This document shows, one piece after another, positions 24,661-33,324 of a stretch of 47,145 nucleotides of DNA; within the stretch, counting starts at the first letter, position 1, and the number at the start of each line of letters is the position of its first letter. A program made the position numbers and the translations under genes. The notes beneath the pieces were generated by a model. The model was given only the letters and a program-made list of their open reading frames with translations, did no database searches and was not told where the DNA came from. Source of the DNA: Syntrophobacter sp. SbD2 (GTDB taxonomy: Bacteria > Desulfobacterota > Binatia > UBA9968); the NCBI GenBank assembly GCA_945889495.1, contig CAMDBU010000022.1, positions 1 through 47,145 of the forward strand, written 5' to 3'.

Positions 24661-25374
24661 TTACCCGCCGAGATAAGCGGCGATGACGCGATCGTTGTGC
24701 AGCAGTTCCGCGCTCGGTCCGGCCAACGCGATGGCACCATTCTCCATCACATAGCCATAGTCGGCGATCTTGAGCGCCTGACGGACGTTTTGCTCCACCA
24801 GGAGGATGGTCAAGCCGCCGTGGCGAAGCTCTTGGAGCGTGCGAAAGATCTCCTGCACCAACAGTGGCGCCAATCCCATGGACGGTTCGTCGAGCAGTAA
24901 CAAGCGCGGCCGCGCCATCAGCGCGCGGGCGATGGCGAGCATCTGCTGCTCACCGCCGGAGAGATTGCCGGCGGCGCCGCCGAGGCGATCTTTCAAACGC
25001 GGAAAGAGCGTTAACATTTTGTCGAGATCGCCGGCGATCGCCGCATCGTCGCGGCGCCGGTAGGCGCCGAGCAGCAAATTCTCCCGTACCGTCAGCGTGG
25101 TGAGAATCTCGCGCCCTTCAGCCACCTGCACCATGCCGAGTTCGACGATCCGGTGCGCCGCCAGACCGCGCAACTCTTGGCCGTTGAACTGAATCGAACC
25201 CGCGCTGGCGCCCAGCAGTCCGGACAACGCCAACAAGGTGGTCGACTTGCCGGCGCCGTTGGCGCCGAGCAACGTCGTGATCCGCCCCGATTCCAGCTCG
25301 AAATCGATGCCGCGCACCGCTTCGATCGCGCCGTAGTGGACCTGGAGATTTTTCACTTGCAGCAAAACGCTCAT
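24661..25374 (-). CDS. livF: branched-chain amino acid-type ABC ATPase LivF
   Basis: The 237-residue ATPase has Walker A GANGAGKST (37-45), signature LSGGEQQMLAIARAL (about 138-152) and Walker B LLLLDEPSMGL. The short length and the QNVRQALKIADYGYVMENGAI ending fit LivF rather than LivG. It powers import with LivG. Its ATG overlaps the livG stop (ATGA), a sign of coupled translation. It is the last gene of the liv set. Confidence 0.93.
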   Translation of the reverse strand: MSVLLQVKNLQVHYGAIEAVRGIDFELESGRITTLLGANGAGKSTTLLALSGLLGASAGSIQFNGQELRGLAAHRIVELGMVQVAEGREILTTLTVRENLLLGAYRRRDDAAIAGDLDKMLTLFPRLKDRLGGAAGNLSGGEQQMLAIARALMARPRLLLLDEPSMGLAPLLVQEIFRTLQELRHGGLTILLVEQNVRQALKIADYGYVMENGAIALAGPSAELLHNDRVIAAYLGG

Positions 25375-26147
25375 GACCGGCTCTTTTCACCATCGCCGTC
25401 ATCGCCGAGATAAGCTTCGATGACTTGTCGATCGGCGCGAATCGCCGCCGGCGCGCCCTGAGCGATCAGCTGGCCAAAGTTGAGCACGGCGATCTCGTGA
25501 CACAGCCCCATGACAAAGCGCATGTCATGTTCGATGATCAAGAGCGCCAGACCGCTGGCTTCAAGCTTGACGATCTCCTCCATCAGCTGCTGCTTCTCGG
25601 CGCCATTCATGCCCGCCGCCGGCTCGTCGAGCAGCAATAACTTTGGCGCCGTGGCCAACGCCCTGGCGATCTCCAGCCGGCGCTGTTCGCCGTAGGAAAG
25701 TTTGCCGGCGAGCAGTTCCGCCTTATCGGCCAACCCGACCCGTGCAAGCAGCTCCTTGGCGGCGGCGCGCTCGCTACGTTGAGTGGCGCGCAATTTCGCC
25801 GACGGCAAAAGAAAACTCACGGCGCCGGAATTTCCTTGCCGGCCGATCGCCACCAGGACATTTTCCAAGAGCGACATCTCCTTGAAGATGCGGATATTTT
25901 GAAACGTGCGCGCGATGCCCAACCGGGTGATCCGGTGCGGCGCCAGACCGGTCAACGCTTGGCCGTGGAACTCAATGACGCCCGCCGACGGCGCCAACAG
26001 GCCCGAGATTAGGTTGAATACGGTGGTTTTGCCGGCGCCGTTGGGACCGATCAGGCCGAAAATGCCGCGCTCGGGAATCGCCAGCGAGACATCTTGCAGC
26101 ACCTGCAAGCCGCCGAAATTCTTCGCGATCGATGACAACGTTAACAT
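25371..26147 (-). CDS. livG: branched-chain amino acid-type ABC ATPase LivG
   Basis: The 258-residue ATPase has Walker A GPNGAGKTT (34-42), the LivG insert after residue 85 (FQNIRIFKEMSLLENVLVA), signature LSYGEQRRLEIARAL and Walker B LLLLDEPAAGMN. The C-terminal QVIEAYLGDD is typical. ATG 26147 (MLTLSSIAKNFGG) is chosen; it lies 2 bases past the livM stop. An upstream frame to 26195 would overlap livM. Together with LivF it forms the ATPase pair. Confidence 0.93.
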   Translation of the reverse strand: MLTLSSIAKNFGGLQVLQDVSLAIPERGIFGLIGPNGAGKTTVFNLISGLLAPSAGVIEFHGQALTGLAPHRITRLGIARTFQNIRIFKEMSLLENVLVAIGRQGNSGAVSFLLPSAKLRATQRSERAAAKELLARVGLADKAELLAGKLSYGEQRRLEIARALATAPKLLLLDEPAAGMNGAEKQQLMEEIVKLEASGLALLIIEHDMRFVMGLCHEIAVLNFGQLIAQGAPAAIRADRQVIEAYLGDDGDGEKSRS

Positions 26148-26149
26148 AG

Positions 26150-27004
26150 TCAACTGGCCGCCCCACCGCGCCGCAGATAGCGGGTCAAATCCCAAATCCC
26201 CTTGGGCGAATAAAGAATGATCACGATCAAGATCACGCCGTTGATCAGCGGCCGGTAGTTGCCGAGGCCGCGGAGTAATTCCGGCAGCAACGTAATCAAC
26301 ACGCCGCCGATGACCGCGCCCCAGGGGCTACCGGTGCCGCCGAGCACGCCCATGGCGAGAATCTCGACGCCGCGGTCAAAGCCGTATTCGTTGGGGCTGA
26401 TAAAAAAAGTGAAGTGGGCGTTCAAGCCGCCAGCCAAGCCGGCCAGTCCGGCGCCGAGCACGAAGGCGAATAGTTTGTAAGCGCGCACGTTGAGCCCCAT
26501 GAGTTCGGTGGCGACCTCATCCTGACAAATCGCCACCATGGTGCGGCCGATACGCGAGCCGGCGCAGCGCAAGAGCAGATAAATCGCCGCGACGACTAAG
26601 ACCAGCACGTCGAACCATTGGCTATGCTGCGGGATGCCGTTGAGGCCCAGCGCGCCGCCGGTGAGATTTTCCGCGTTGAGAAGAAAAATCCGCACAATCT
26701 CGCCGAAGGCCAGCGTCGCCATCGCCAGATAGACCCCAGACAAGCGCAAGGTCGGCGGCCCAAGGAGCAACGCCACCGCCGCCGGCAGCAAAGCGCCGAG
26801 CATCAGCGACAAATAAAAAGGCAGCCCACTGTGCAAGCTCAAGAGCGCCGCCGTATAAGCGCCGATGCCCATGAACGCGGCATTGGCGACGGTCAACAAA
26901 CCGCAGGCGAGGGTCAGATAGATCGACAACGCCAGCAGCACATTGGTGCCGATGGACAACACCAGCGTGCTATAGGTTGCCCAGAAAGTTTCCAGCCATT
27001 CCAT
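26150..27004 (-). CDS. livM: branched-chain amino acid-type ABC permease LivM
   Basis: The 284-residue membrane protein has eight to nine helices and the LivM features LTLACGLLTVANAAFMGIGAYTAALL near the start and GLNVRAYKLFAFVLGAGLAGLAGGLNAHF, then MGVLGGTGSPWGAVIGG near the end. It forms the channel with LivH. A 364-bp repeat-filled gap separates it from livH, unusual for a liv operon, where these genes often touch. Confidence 0.92.
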   Translation of the reverse strand: MEWLETFWATYSTLVLSIGTNVLLALSIYLTLACGLLTVANAAFMGIGAYTAALLSLHSGLPFYLSLMLGALLPAAVALLLGPPTLRLSGVYLAMATLAFGEIVRIFLLNAENLTGGALGLNGIPQHSQWFDVLVLVVAAIYLLLRCAGSRIGRTMVAICQDEVATELMGLNVRAYKLFAFVLGAGLAGLAGGLNAHFTFFISPNEYGFDRGVEILAMGVLGGTGSPWGAVIGGVLITLLPELLRGLGNYRPLINGVILIVIILYSPKGIWDLTRYLRRGGAAS

Positions 27005-27368
27005 TTCGATGATCCGAAACTGACACCCAACGGGTTATGAATCATTAATGAACGTGTGGACTCGCCCTCGCCTCTTCATCCATGATTCCGGCCCTTCGGC
27101 TTTGCTCAGGGCAGGCTCCGGCCGGAATCCATCTTTAAACCCACCGCCCACAACCTGGATTCTCGCCTGCGCGGCAATGACGAAAATCCTATTCCGCCCG
27201 GCCTCGAACAAATCAACCTGGCACTTCGCGATCGGGGTATGAACCCCGCTCGCGACCAAAGGGGATGCTCGCCCCCTTTGGAAACCCCATTTAGTTGTGC
27301 CCGCCGCAAGCAGCGGGGAGTATTAGATTGAACCGTTGTACTTCGAACCCGCGCGCAGCGTGTCCCAC
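27005..27368. repeat. repeat-filled gap splitting livH from livM
   Basis: No gene is seen. It holds a GCCCTTCGGCTTTGCTCAGG-type element (27091-27116), a decayed half of the cruciform repeat (27154-27182, CCTGGATTCTCGCCTGCGCGG), and a perfect hairpin CCAAAGGGG...CCCCTTTGG (27256-27281). Several elements seem stacked on one another, as if insertions accumulated inside the operon. Confidence 0.78.
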
Positions 27369-28250
27369 TCACGCCCGCCGCTGCGCCGCTTTGCCGAACA
27401 AGCCTTGGGGCCGCAAGAGGAGAATCGCGAACAAAAGTCCGAAAGCCACCGCGTCGCGCATGGACGAGCCGATATAAGCGATCGAAAACACTTCGGCGCA
27501 GCCCAAGAAAAAGCCGCCGAGGAGCGCGCCGCGAATATCGCCCATGCCACCGAGAATCACCACGGCGATGCCCTTATGGAGCATCGGCTGGCCCATCTGG
27601 GGAAACACCGCGTTGGTGTAGAGCGCGATCAACACGCCGGCGACGCCGCCCAACGCGGCGGCGACCACCGAGGTCATGCGAAACAGCCCTTCGACATCGA
27701 TGCCCAGGAGCGCCGCCGCCTTGCGCGACTCGGCCAAGGCGCGCAGCGCGCACCCCATGCGCGTGCGCATGAGCCACCAGAGCAGCACCGCCATCAAGAG
27801 AAACGCCAGAAAAATTATTTGTAGCTCCAGCCAGGTGATCTGCACGCCGGCCAACTGTAAACCCTCGGCGGCCAAGCCATGGGGCGGAAAGCGCAGATTC
27901 TCGGCGCCGAAGATGCCTTGGATTGTGCTGTTGAGAGAGATCGCCAGACCGATGGTGGCGATCATCGGCGCCAGATGCGGCGCCTGGCGCGCCCGCAGCG
28001 GCGCGAAGATCAACCGGTCGAGCAGCCAGCCGGCCGCCGCGGTGACGACAATCGCCGCGCCCACCGCCAAAACCAGAGGAAGTTTGAACAGCAACACCGC
28101 TTGCAGCGCGGTGTAGGCACCGAGCATGAACATGGCGCCATGGGCGAGATTGACGACGTTTAGGACGCCGAAGATAAGCGTGAAACCGAGAGCGAACAGT
28201 GCATAGACGCCGCCCAGGGAAATCGCGTTGACCAGTTGCTGGGCGAGCAT
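27369..28250 (-). CDS. livH: branched-chain amino acid-type ABC permease LivH
   Basis: The 293-residue membrane protein starts LAQQLVNAISLGGVYALFALGFTLIFGVLNVVNLAHG, the LivH hallmark, and has eight helices with the loop SRKAAALLGIDVEGLFRMT. The C-terminus ends FGLLFAILLLRPQGLFG. It begins at ATG 28250, 9 bases after the livK stop. Confidence 0.94.
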   Translation of the reverse strand: MLAQQLVNAISLGGVYALFALGFTLIFGVLNVVNLAHGAMFMLGAYTALQAVLLFKLPLVLAVGAAIVVTAAAGWLLDRLIFAPLRARQAPHLAPMIATIGLAISLNSTIQGIFGAENLRFPPHGLAAEGLQLAGVQITWLELQIIFLAFLLMAVLLWWLMRTRMGCALRALAESRKAAALLGIDVEGLFRMTSVVAAALGGVAGVLIALYTNAVFPQMGQPMLHKGIAVVILGGMGDIRGALLGGFFLGCAEVFSIAYIGSSMRDAVAFGLLFAILLLRPQGLFGKAAQRRA

Positions 28251-28259
28251 GCGCTGCTT

Positions 28260-29408
28260 TTACTTCTGAATGACGTACTGGTTGCCCTTGGTCACCATCA
28301 CGATGGCGGTCTGCACCGCGTCGTAGCCGGCGGGCTTGCCATCCTTGTCCTGCACCTGGCGGAATTTGAAAGCGCCGGTGGCGCCGTTGATCTGCACCGC
28401 CGGCAAGGCGTTGCGCAGCGCGGTGCGGTCGGCTTCGAGCTTGCCGGTGAGTTTTACCTTCTTCAGCGCTTGGGCGACGATATACATGGCGTCGTAAGCC
28501 TGGGCGGCAAACTGATCCGGCAGCGCGCCATGGGCCTTCTGAAATGCGGCGATGAAGCGTTTGTTCTCCTCGACCGGATTTTCGCTCGACCACGGGCTAC
28601 CGACCCACAGGTTGTCGGAGTTGTCCTTGGCCAGGTCGAAGACTTTCGGCGAGTTCATGCCATTGCCGCCGATGAACGGCAGCGTGATGCCCAGCTGGCG
28701 CGCCTGCACCATCGCCGGCGCCCCCTCGGCCACCAACGCCGACATGACGATGGCATCCGGGTTACTCGACTTGATCTTGGTCAGCTGCGGTTTGAAATCG
28801 ACATCGCCCTTGGCGAAAGTCTCGGTCGTCGTCACTGGAATCTTGAGAGTGTCGAGGGCTTTCTTAAAATTGTCGTAACCGCTCTTGGTGAAGATATCGT
28901 CGTTGCCGTAAAGCACCGCGACTTTTTTCAGACCGGTCTTCTGCGCCGCGACCTTCAAAGTCACCGGCAAGATATCCGCCTCAGTCACCGAATTGCGAAA
29001 CACATAATTGCCGATGGAGGTAATTCCATCGGCGGTATTCGAGGTGCCGAATACCACCACCTTGGCGCCCTGGGCCACCGGATCCGACGCCTGCGCCGAG
29101 TTGGACAAGGTCGGACCGAACAGCATCAGCACCTTGTCCTGAAAGATCAGCTTTTTGAAAACGTTGATCGCCTCTTCCTTCTTGCCCTGCTCGTCTTCGA
29201 TGACCAACTCGATCTTCTTGCCGTTGATGCCGCCGCTGCCGTTGATCTCGCCCAGCGCGAGCTCGAAACCCTTGCGGATCGGCACGCCATACTGGGCCGC
29301 GTTGCCGGTGAGCGCCTCGGCGACGCCGATCTTGATCTGAGCCGCGGCCGGATTTGAAAACGCTCCGACAACCGACAACGCAACCAAAAGAATTTTCGCC
29401 AGCTTCAT
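28260..29408 (-). CDS. branched-chain amino acid-type periplasmic binding protein
   Basis: The 382-residue protein has a signal peptide (to about residue 25, SNPAAAQ) and the Leu/Ile/Val-type type I binding fold: IKIGVAEALTGNAAQYGVPIRKGFELALGEINGSGGINGKKIELV. Such proteins in this context bind branched-chain or aromatic amino acids or other small acids. Start ATG 29408 is preferred over ATG 29414 because AGAGG lies directly against the first ATG and at six bases from the second. It leads the livKHMGF set, 16 bases after the methyltransferase-like gene. Confidence 0.92.
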   Translation of the reverse strand: MKLAKILLVALSVVGAFSNPAAAQIKIGVAEALTGNAAQYGVPIRKGFELALGEINGSGGINGKKIELVIEDEQGKKEEAINVFKKLIFQDKVLMLFGPTLSNSAQASDPVAQGAKVVVFGTSNTADGITSIGNYVFRNSVTEADILPVTLKVAAQKTGLKKVAVLYGNDDIFTKSGYDNFKKALDTLKIPVTTTETFAKGDVDFKPQLTKIKSSNPDAIVMSALVAEGAPAMVQARQLGITLPFIGGNGMNSPKVFDLAKDNSDNLWVGSPWSSENPVEENKRFIAAFQKAHGALPDQFAAQAYDAMYIVAQALKKVKLTGKLEADRTALRNALPAVQINGATGAFKFRQVQDKDGKPAGYDAVQTAIVMVTKGNQYVIQK

Positions 29409-29424
29409 AGTCATCCTCTAAAGG

Positions 29425-29985
29425 TTATTTTTTCGCTGCCTCGACGTGCCAGAGATAGAGCGTGTGATCCCAGCTCGAACCGTCCTTGATATATTCGGTC
29501 TTGTGCGGCTTCCAGTCACCCATGTCGAAATCATGGGAGACGATGCGCGAGCCCGGCTTCATCTGCTTCCAAATATTGGGCCGGATCATCAGGTTCACTT
29601 CCGGTAGCAAATACATCGTCAGCACGTTGGCCGCCGACAGATCGACGGTGCGAATATCTTGATTGCGAATCTCGACCAGATGCTCGACGCCGGCCTTCTT
29701 GATGTTCTCATGGGACTCTTTGATGCGCTGCGGGTCGATCTCGAAACCGATCGCCTTGACGCCATATTTTTTCGCCGCCGTCACAACGATGCGCCCGTCC
29801 CCCGAACCAAGATCGTAAACCACATCGCCCTTCTTCACCTGGGCCAGCTCCAACATGCGGTCGACCACTTCCTGGGGCGTCGGCACGTAGGGAACGATCT
29901 TACCCTCTTGAGCCGAAACCAGCGCCACGGTTTGCAGCCAAGTCAACGTCAATGCCAGCGATACAACGTATAGGAACTTTTTCAT
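29425..29985 (-). CDS. exported SAM-methyltransferase-like protein
   Basis: The 186-residue protein opens with a clear signal peptide (MKKFLYVVSLALTLTW to AQEG). It continues with a class I SAM fold: VVYDLGSGDGRIVVTAAKKYG, GFEIDPQRIKESHENI, and NVLTMYLLPEVN. The TPQEVVDRML lead-in occurs in a family of such short proteins. SAM is not expected in the periplasm, so either the signal acts as an anchor or the fold has another use. GGAAG precedes the ATG. It is followed closely by livK. Confidence 0.83.
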   Translation of the reverse strand: MKKFLYVVSLALTLTWLQTVALVSAQEGKIVPYVPTPQEVVDRMLELAQVKKGDVVYDLGSGDGRIVVTAAKKYGVKAIGFEIDPQRIKESHENIKKAGVEHLVEIRNQDIRTVDLSAANVLTMYLLPEVNLMIRPNIWKQMKPGSRIVSHDFDMGDWKPHKTEYIKDGSSWDHTLYLWHVEAAKK

Positions 29986-30007
29986 GGTCGCTTCCTTCGG
30001 TGGGCTA

Positions 30008-30095
30008 CGCGAGTTCTTGTTGCGTACTTTGCGGTTAATTCTCCGATTCCGAACTTTGCGTCTTTGCGTCCCTTCGATACACTCAGGGCAGGCTT
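30008..30095. repeat. composite intergenic repeat
   Basis: TTTGCGG and TTCCGAACTTTGCGTCTTTG (30047-30066) match the element at 31872 and 11690. Then CCCTTCGATACACTCAGGGC (30070-30089) follows, the same type as 27091-27116. The element TCCGATTCCGAA (30042-30053) equals the complement of part of 31811-31823. Confidence 0.75.
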
Positions 30096-30115
30096 GACGG
30101 AAGAATATCTGAAAC

Positions 30116-30421
30116 TCAGCCGTTTTTCTGAAAGAACTTGCCGAGCCAGCTGCCCTCTTCCTTGCCCGCCACTTGCTCCAGTTCGCCGGCGTCCAACCAG
30201 ATGCCGCCGCAGCCAGTGCATTGATCGACCTCGATCTTTTGAAAGCTGCGTGCCTTGAGCGACTCGCCACACTTGGGGCAGCGCATGTAGGCGGCTTTCT
30301 TCGCCCCCTCTTTGGCTTCGGCTTCTTGTTTGGCCTTCAGCTTCGCCAGCTGTTCTTTTTCTTTTTTGACGAAGTATTCATCCTCTTGGGCTTTTTTTCG
30401 TTCGTCCCACTTATTCGCCAT
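30116..30421 (-). CDS. zf-TFIIB-type zinc-ribbon protein
   Basis: The 101-residue protein has a charged, probably helical N-terminal half (KKEKEQLAKLKAKQEAEAKEG) followed by a zinc ribbon: CPKC and, 20-some residues on, CTGCGGIWLDAGEL. This is the zf-TFIIB pattern of bacterial proteins of unknown role. ATG 30421 has GGAGGATG upstream and is the only start with a binding site. It follows the hydrolase gene by 26 bases, so it is probably co-transcribed. Confidence 0.85.
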   Translation of the reverse strand: MANKWDERKKAQEDEYFVKKEKEQLAKLKAKQEAEAKEGAKKAAYMRCPKCGESLKARSFQKIEVDQCTGCGGIWLDAGELEQVAGKEEGSWLGKFFQKNG

Positions 30422-30447
30422 GACATCCTCCAGAGATTTTTGTCGAA

Positions 30448-31146
30448 CTAGGCCAGCGCCTTCTTCAACCACTTGGCCGTGCTGGCGACCGATTTTTCCG
30501 CGGCGTCGCGGTTGGCCCCGTCCTTACTCGACGGGTTGTTGAGAAAGGCATGGCCGGCGCCGGCATACATTTCGATTTGATATTTCTTCTTATGCCGCTC
30601 CAGGGTGTCGCGAAACATGTCGATCTCGGTTTGAGTCGTGCCCTTATCGTCGGTGCCGTAATGACACAGCATCGGCGCGCTAATGCTCTTCAGATCCTCG
30701 GGATCGGGAAACATACTCTGGTAATAAATCACCCCGGCAGCGAACGCCTTGGACTGCGCCAGCGCGTACAACGCCAAACCGCCGCCCATGCAGAAACCGA
30801 GCACCGCCACTTTCTTCTTGCCGACCCAAGGGAGCTTGCGCAGATAAGGCACGCTGTCGACGATATGATTGACGGCCCGAGGAATGTCCAAGGAAGTCTT
30901 CTTGAGCGCGCAATCTTCCAGCGTGTGATAGGTCTTACCGTGAAATAAATCGGGCGACAGACAGACGAAACCCTCTTGGGCGAAGCGCCGGGTCACCGCC
31001 CGCTGGCCGTCGTCCAAGCCGCGATAACCATGAACCAGGACAATCGCCGGCCGCTCGCCGCCAGCGCTGGGCCGGGAGAGAAAACCGTCGACGACATCTT
31101 TGCCGCTGCGATGGGCGGCATGCATGGAGACGATCCGTTCAGCCAT
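30448..31146 (-). CDS. dienelactone hydrolase family protein
   Basis: The 232-residue alpha/beta hydrolase has the DLH triad: Cys119 in GFCMGGG, an Asp in GTDDKG (166-167) and His199 in GAGHAF. The family opens dienelactones in aromatic catabolism, but many members have other ester substrates. No other ring-cleavage genes are here. ATG 31146 lies 37 bases after the leuD stop on the same strand, so it may ride on the leuCD transcript. Confidence 0.9.
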   Translation of the reverse strand: MAERIVSMHAAHRSGKDVVDGFLSRPSAGGERPAIVLVHGYRGLDDGQRAVTRRFAQEGFVCLSPDLFHGKTYHTLEDCALKKTSLDIPRAVNHIVDSVPYLRKLPWVGKKKVAVLGFCMGGGLALYALAQSKAFAAGVIYYQSMFPDPEDLKSISAPMLCHYGTDDKGTTQTEIDMFRDTLERHKKKYQIEMYAGAGHAFLNNPSSKDGANRDAAEKSVASTAKWLKKALA

Positions 31147-31183
31147 TTCTCAGTTTGCTCCCGGTGCTGGAAATAAGTCGAGA

Positions 31184-31798
31184 TTAGCCGGCGAAAGTAT
31201 TCATGTAGGGCAGCTTCTTGGCGGTCTGTTTGACCTGATCGAGATTGGCGCGCAAGAGCGTGGTGGAGTCCCAGGAACCCATGGTGAGCGCGGTGCGATA
31301 GGTGTCGGGCAGATCGATGGCGATCTTCACCTTGCCGTAGGTCAGAGTCTTGTTCTCGATATCGACGGTGTACTCGGTCTTGGGATTTTCCTCGACGCTC
31401 TTGATCAATTGCTGGATGTCTTTTTCGCTGGCGGTCACCGTCGGCACGCCCATCATGGTGCAGTTGCCGGCGAAGATCGCCGCGAAGGACTCGCCGACGA
31501 TGACTTTGATGCCGAAGCGGTTGAGCGCCTGGGGTGCATGCTCGCGCGACGAGCCGCAGCCGAAGTTTTTGTTGACGAACAGAATCGACGCACCGCTATA
31601 CTCGGGATCGTTGAACGGATGATCTTTCTTCTTGCCGTCGCTGGTGTAGCGCTCGTCGAAGAACGGATAGTCGCCCATGCGCGAAAACGTCACTTCCTTC
31701 AAATAGCGCGCCGGAATGATCCGGTCGGTGTCGATCTCGTTGCCGCGCATCGGCAACGCCGTGCCGGTGATTTTAACGATCTTGATTATCTCGCTCAT
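31184..31798 (-). CDS. leuD: 3-isopropylmalate dehydratase small subunit
   Basis: The 204-residue protein has the LeuD swivel domain with NFGCGSSREHAPQAL and the N-terminal DTDRIIPARYLK. Length matches the proteobacterial form (about 200). It joins LeuC to isomerise 2-isopropylmalate to 3-isopropylmalate in leucine synthesis. GAGGATGT precedes its ATG. A 128-bp gap holding a repeat lies between it and leuC. Confidence 0.95.
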   Translation of the reverse strand: MSEIIKIVKITGTALPMRGNEIDTDRIIPARYLKEVTFSRMGDYPFFDERYTSDGKKKDHPFNDPEYSGASILFVNKNFGCGSSREHAPQALNRFGIKVIVGESFAAIFAGNCTMMGVPTVTASEKDIQQLIKSVEENPKTEYTVDIENKTLTYGKVKIAIDLPDTYRTALTMGSWDSTTLLRANLDQVKQTAKKLPYMNTFAG

Positions 31799-31810
31799 AC
31801 ATCCTCACGA

Positions 31811-31912
31811 ATTCGGAATCGGACTATCTCCCGCCAAGCTCGCCAAGGCCGCAAAGTAAATTCTCTTCCTCTTCCGAACCTTTGCGTCTTTGCGCCTTTG
31901 CGAGAGAAATTC
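31811..31912. repeat. repeat between leuC and leuD
   Basis: ATTCGGAATCGGA (31811-31823), GCCAAGGCCGCAAAG (31842-31856) and TTCCGAACC followed by TTTGCGTCTTTGCGCC (31872-31896) make an inverted-repeat set like that at 11644-11726. It interrupts an otherwise tight gene pair. Confidence 0.8.
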
Positions 31913-31926
31913 TTCTTCTTTTCTTG

Positions 31927-33324
31927 TTACTCGTACTGGCGCACGTCGACGACCTTGCCGTTGAGCGCCGCCGCCACCACCATGGCCGGGCTCATCAATA
32001 GAGTACGCCCGGTCGGGCTGCCTTGCCGGCCGATGAAGTTGCGATTGGACGACGATGCCGAGATTTCCCGGCCGTTGAGCTTGTCCGGGTTCATCGCCAG
32101 ACACATGGAACAGCCGGCTTCGCGCCACTGAAATCCCGCTTCCTCGAATATTTTGTCCAACCCCTCGGCTTCGGCGAGTTTTTTCACCTCGGCTGAGCCG
32201 GGCACCACCAGCGCGCGCACGTTGGGATTGACCTTGCGCCCCTTGGCGATCTTCGCCGCGGCGCGGAAGTCTTCGAGACGGCCATTGGTGCAGGAGCCGA
32301 TGAACGCGACGTTGACCGGCGTGCCGGCAATCGGCGCACCGGGCGTCCAGCCCATATGTTCGTAGGCTTTTTTCGCGCTCTCGGGATCGGTGGATTTTTC
32401 CGGCAGCGGCAGATTCTCCGTCACGCCCACCGACTGGCCGGGGTTGATGCCCCAGGTCACCGTCGGCTCGATGTCTTTGCCCTCGATGTTTACGACATCG
32501 TCGAACTTGGCGTCGGCGTCCGAAGCCACCGACTTCCAGTAGACCACCGCCTTGTCGAACGCCTCGCCCTTGGGCGCATGAGGCCGCCCCTTGATATAGT
32601 CGAAGGTCGTCTGATCCGGATTGACGTAGCCAACCAATGCGCCGCCTTCGATGGCCATGTTGCACACGGTCATGCGCTCTTCCATGTTCATCCGGTCGAT
32701 GACTTCGCCGCCGTACTCGTAGGCAAAGCCCTTGCCGCCGCCGACGCCCAATTGGCGGATGATGTGCAAGGTCACGTCCTTGGCGTAAACGCCGACGCCC
32801 AACTTGCCGTTGACGTTGATCCGGCGCACTTTCAATTTGTCCATCGCTAAAGTCTGCGTCGCCAAAACGTCGCGCACCTGGCTGGTGCCGATGCCGAAGG
32901 CCAAGGTGCCGAAGGCGCCGTGGGTGCTCGTGTGGCTATCGCCGCAAGCCAGCGTCATGCCCGGCTGGGTCAACCCCAACTGCGGGCCGATGACATGGAC
33001 GATGCCTTGGTTCATGCTGTCGAGGCCGAAGAATTCCACGCCGAACTGGGCGACGTTGCGCTCCAACGCCTGGGTGAGATCCTCCGCCTCTTTATCGAGA
33101 AACGGCCGCTGGCGCAGGTCGGTAGGCACAATGTGATCCACCGTCGCGAAAGTACGCTCGCGAAACGCCACGTCCATGCCCTTTTCACGCAGCATATCGA
33201 ACGCCGGCGCGGTGGTGATTTCGTGAATTAAGTGTAGCCCAATGAAGAGCTGAGTTTGGCCAGTCGGCAGGATGCCCACCGTATGGGATTGCCAAATCTT
33301 GTCGTAGAGAGTCCGTTCGGCCAT
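31927..33324 (-). CDS. leuC: 3-isopropylmalate dehydratase large subunit
   Basis: The 465-residue protein is the aconitase-fold large subunit. Cluster ligands are seen in [13 protein letters not shown] (about residue 345) and [11 protein letters not shown] (about 405), and [13 protein letters not shown] is conserved. Length equals the E. coli type. ATG 33324 ([16 protein letters not shown]) has AAGGAG 10 bases upstream; the longer frame is not used. leuA and leuB are not in the window. It is the first gene of the long minus-strand run. Confidence 0.95.
   Translation of the reverse strand: MAERTLYDKIWQSHTVGILPTGQTQLFIGLHLIHEITTAPAFDMLREKGMDVAFRERTFATVDHIVPTDLRQRPFLDKEAEDLTQALERNVAQFGVEFFGLDSMNQGIVHVIGPQLGLTQPGMTLACGDSHTSTHGAFGTLAFGIGTSQVRDVLATQTLAMDKLKVRRINVNGKLGVGVYAKDVTLHIIRQLGVGGGKGFAYEYGGEVIDRMNMEERMTVCNMAIEGGALVGYVNPDQTTFDYIKGRPHAPKGEAFDKAVVYWKSVASDADAKFDDVVNIEGKDIEPTVTWGINPGQSVGVTENLPLPEKSTDPESAKKAYEHMGWTPGAPIAGTPVNVAFIGSCTNGRLEDFRAAAKIAKGRKVNPNVRALVVPGSAEVKKLAEAEGLDKIFEEAGFQWREAGCSMCLAMNPDKLNGREISASSSNRNFIGRQGSPTGRTLLMSPAMVVAAALNGKVVDVRQYE

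Noticed and set aside
24501-24686. 61-residue plus-strand frame before the livF stop
   Set aside because: No binding site or family likeness, and it runs into livF on the opposite strand.
28236-29357. Long plus-strand open frame opposite the liv binding-protein gene
   Set aside because: It is the shadow of a well-supported gene in GC-rich DNA; the composition is His/Arg/Asp-rich with no family likeness. Similar long antisense frames at 19495-20511, 31100-32131 and 38198-39250 were set aside for the same reason.
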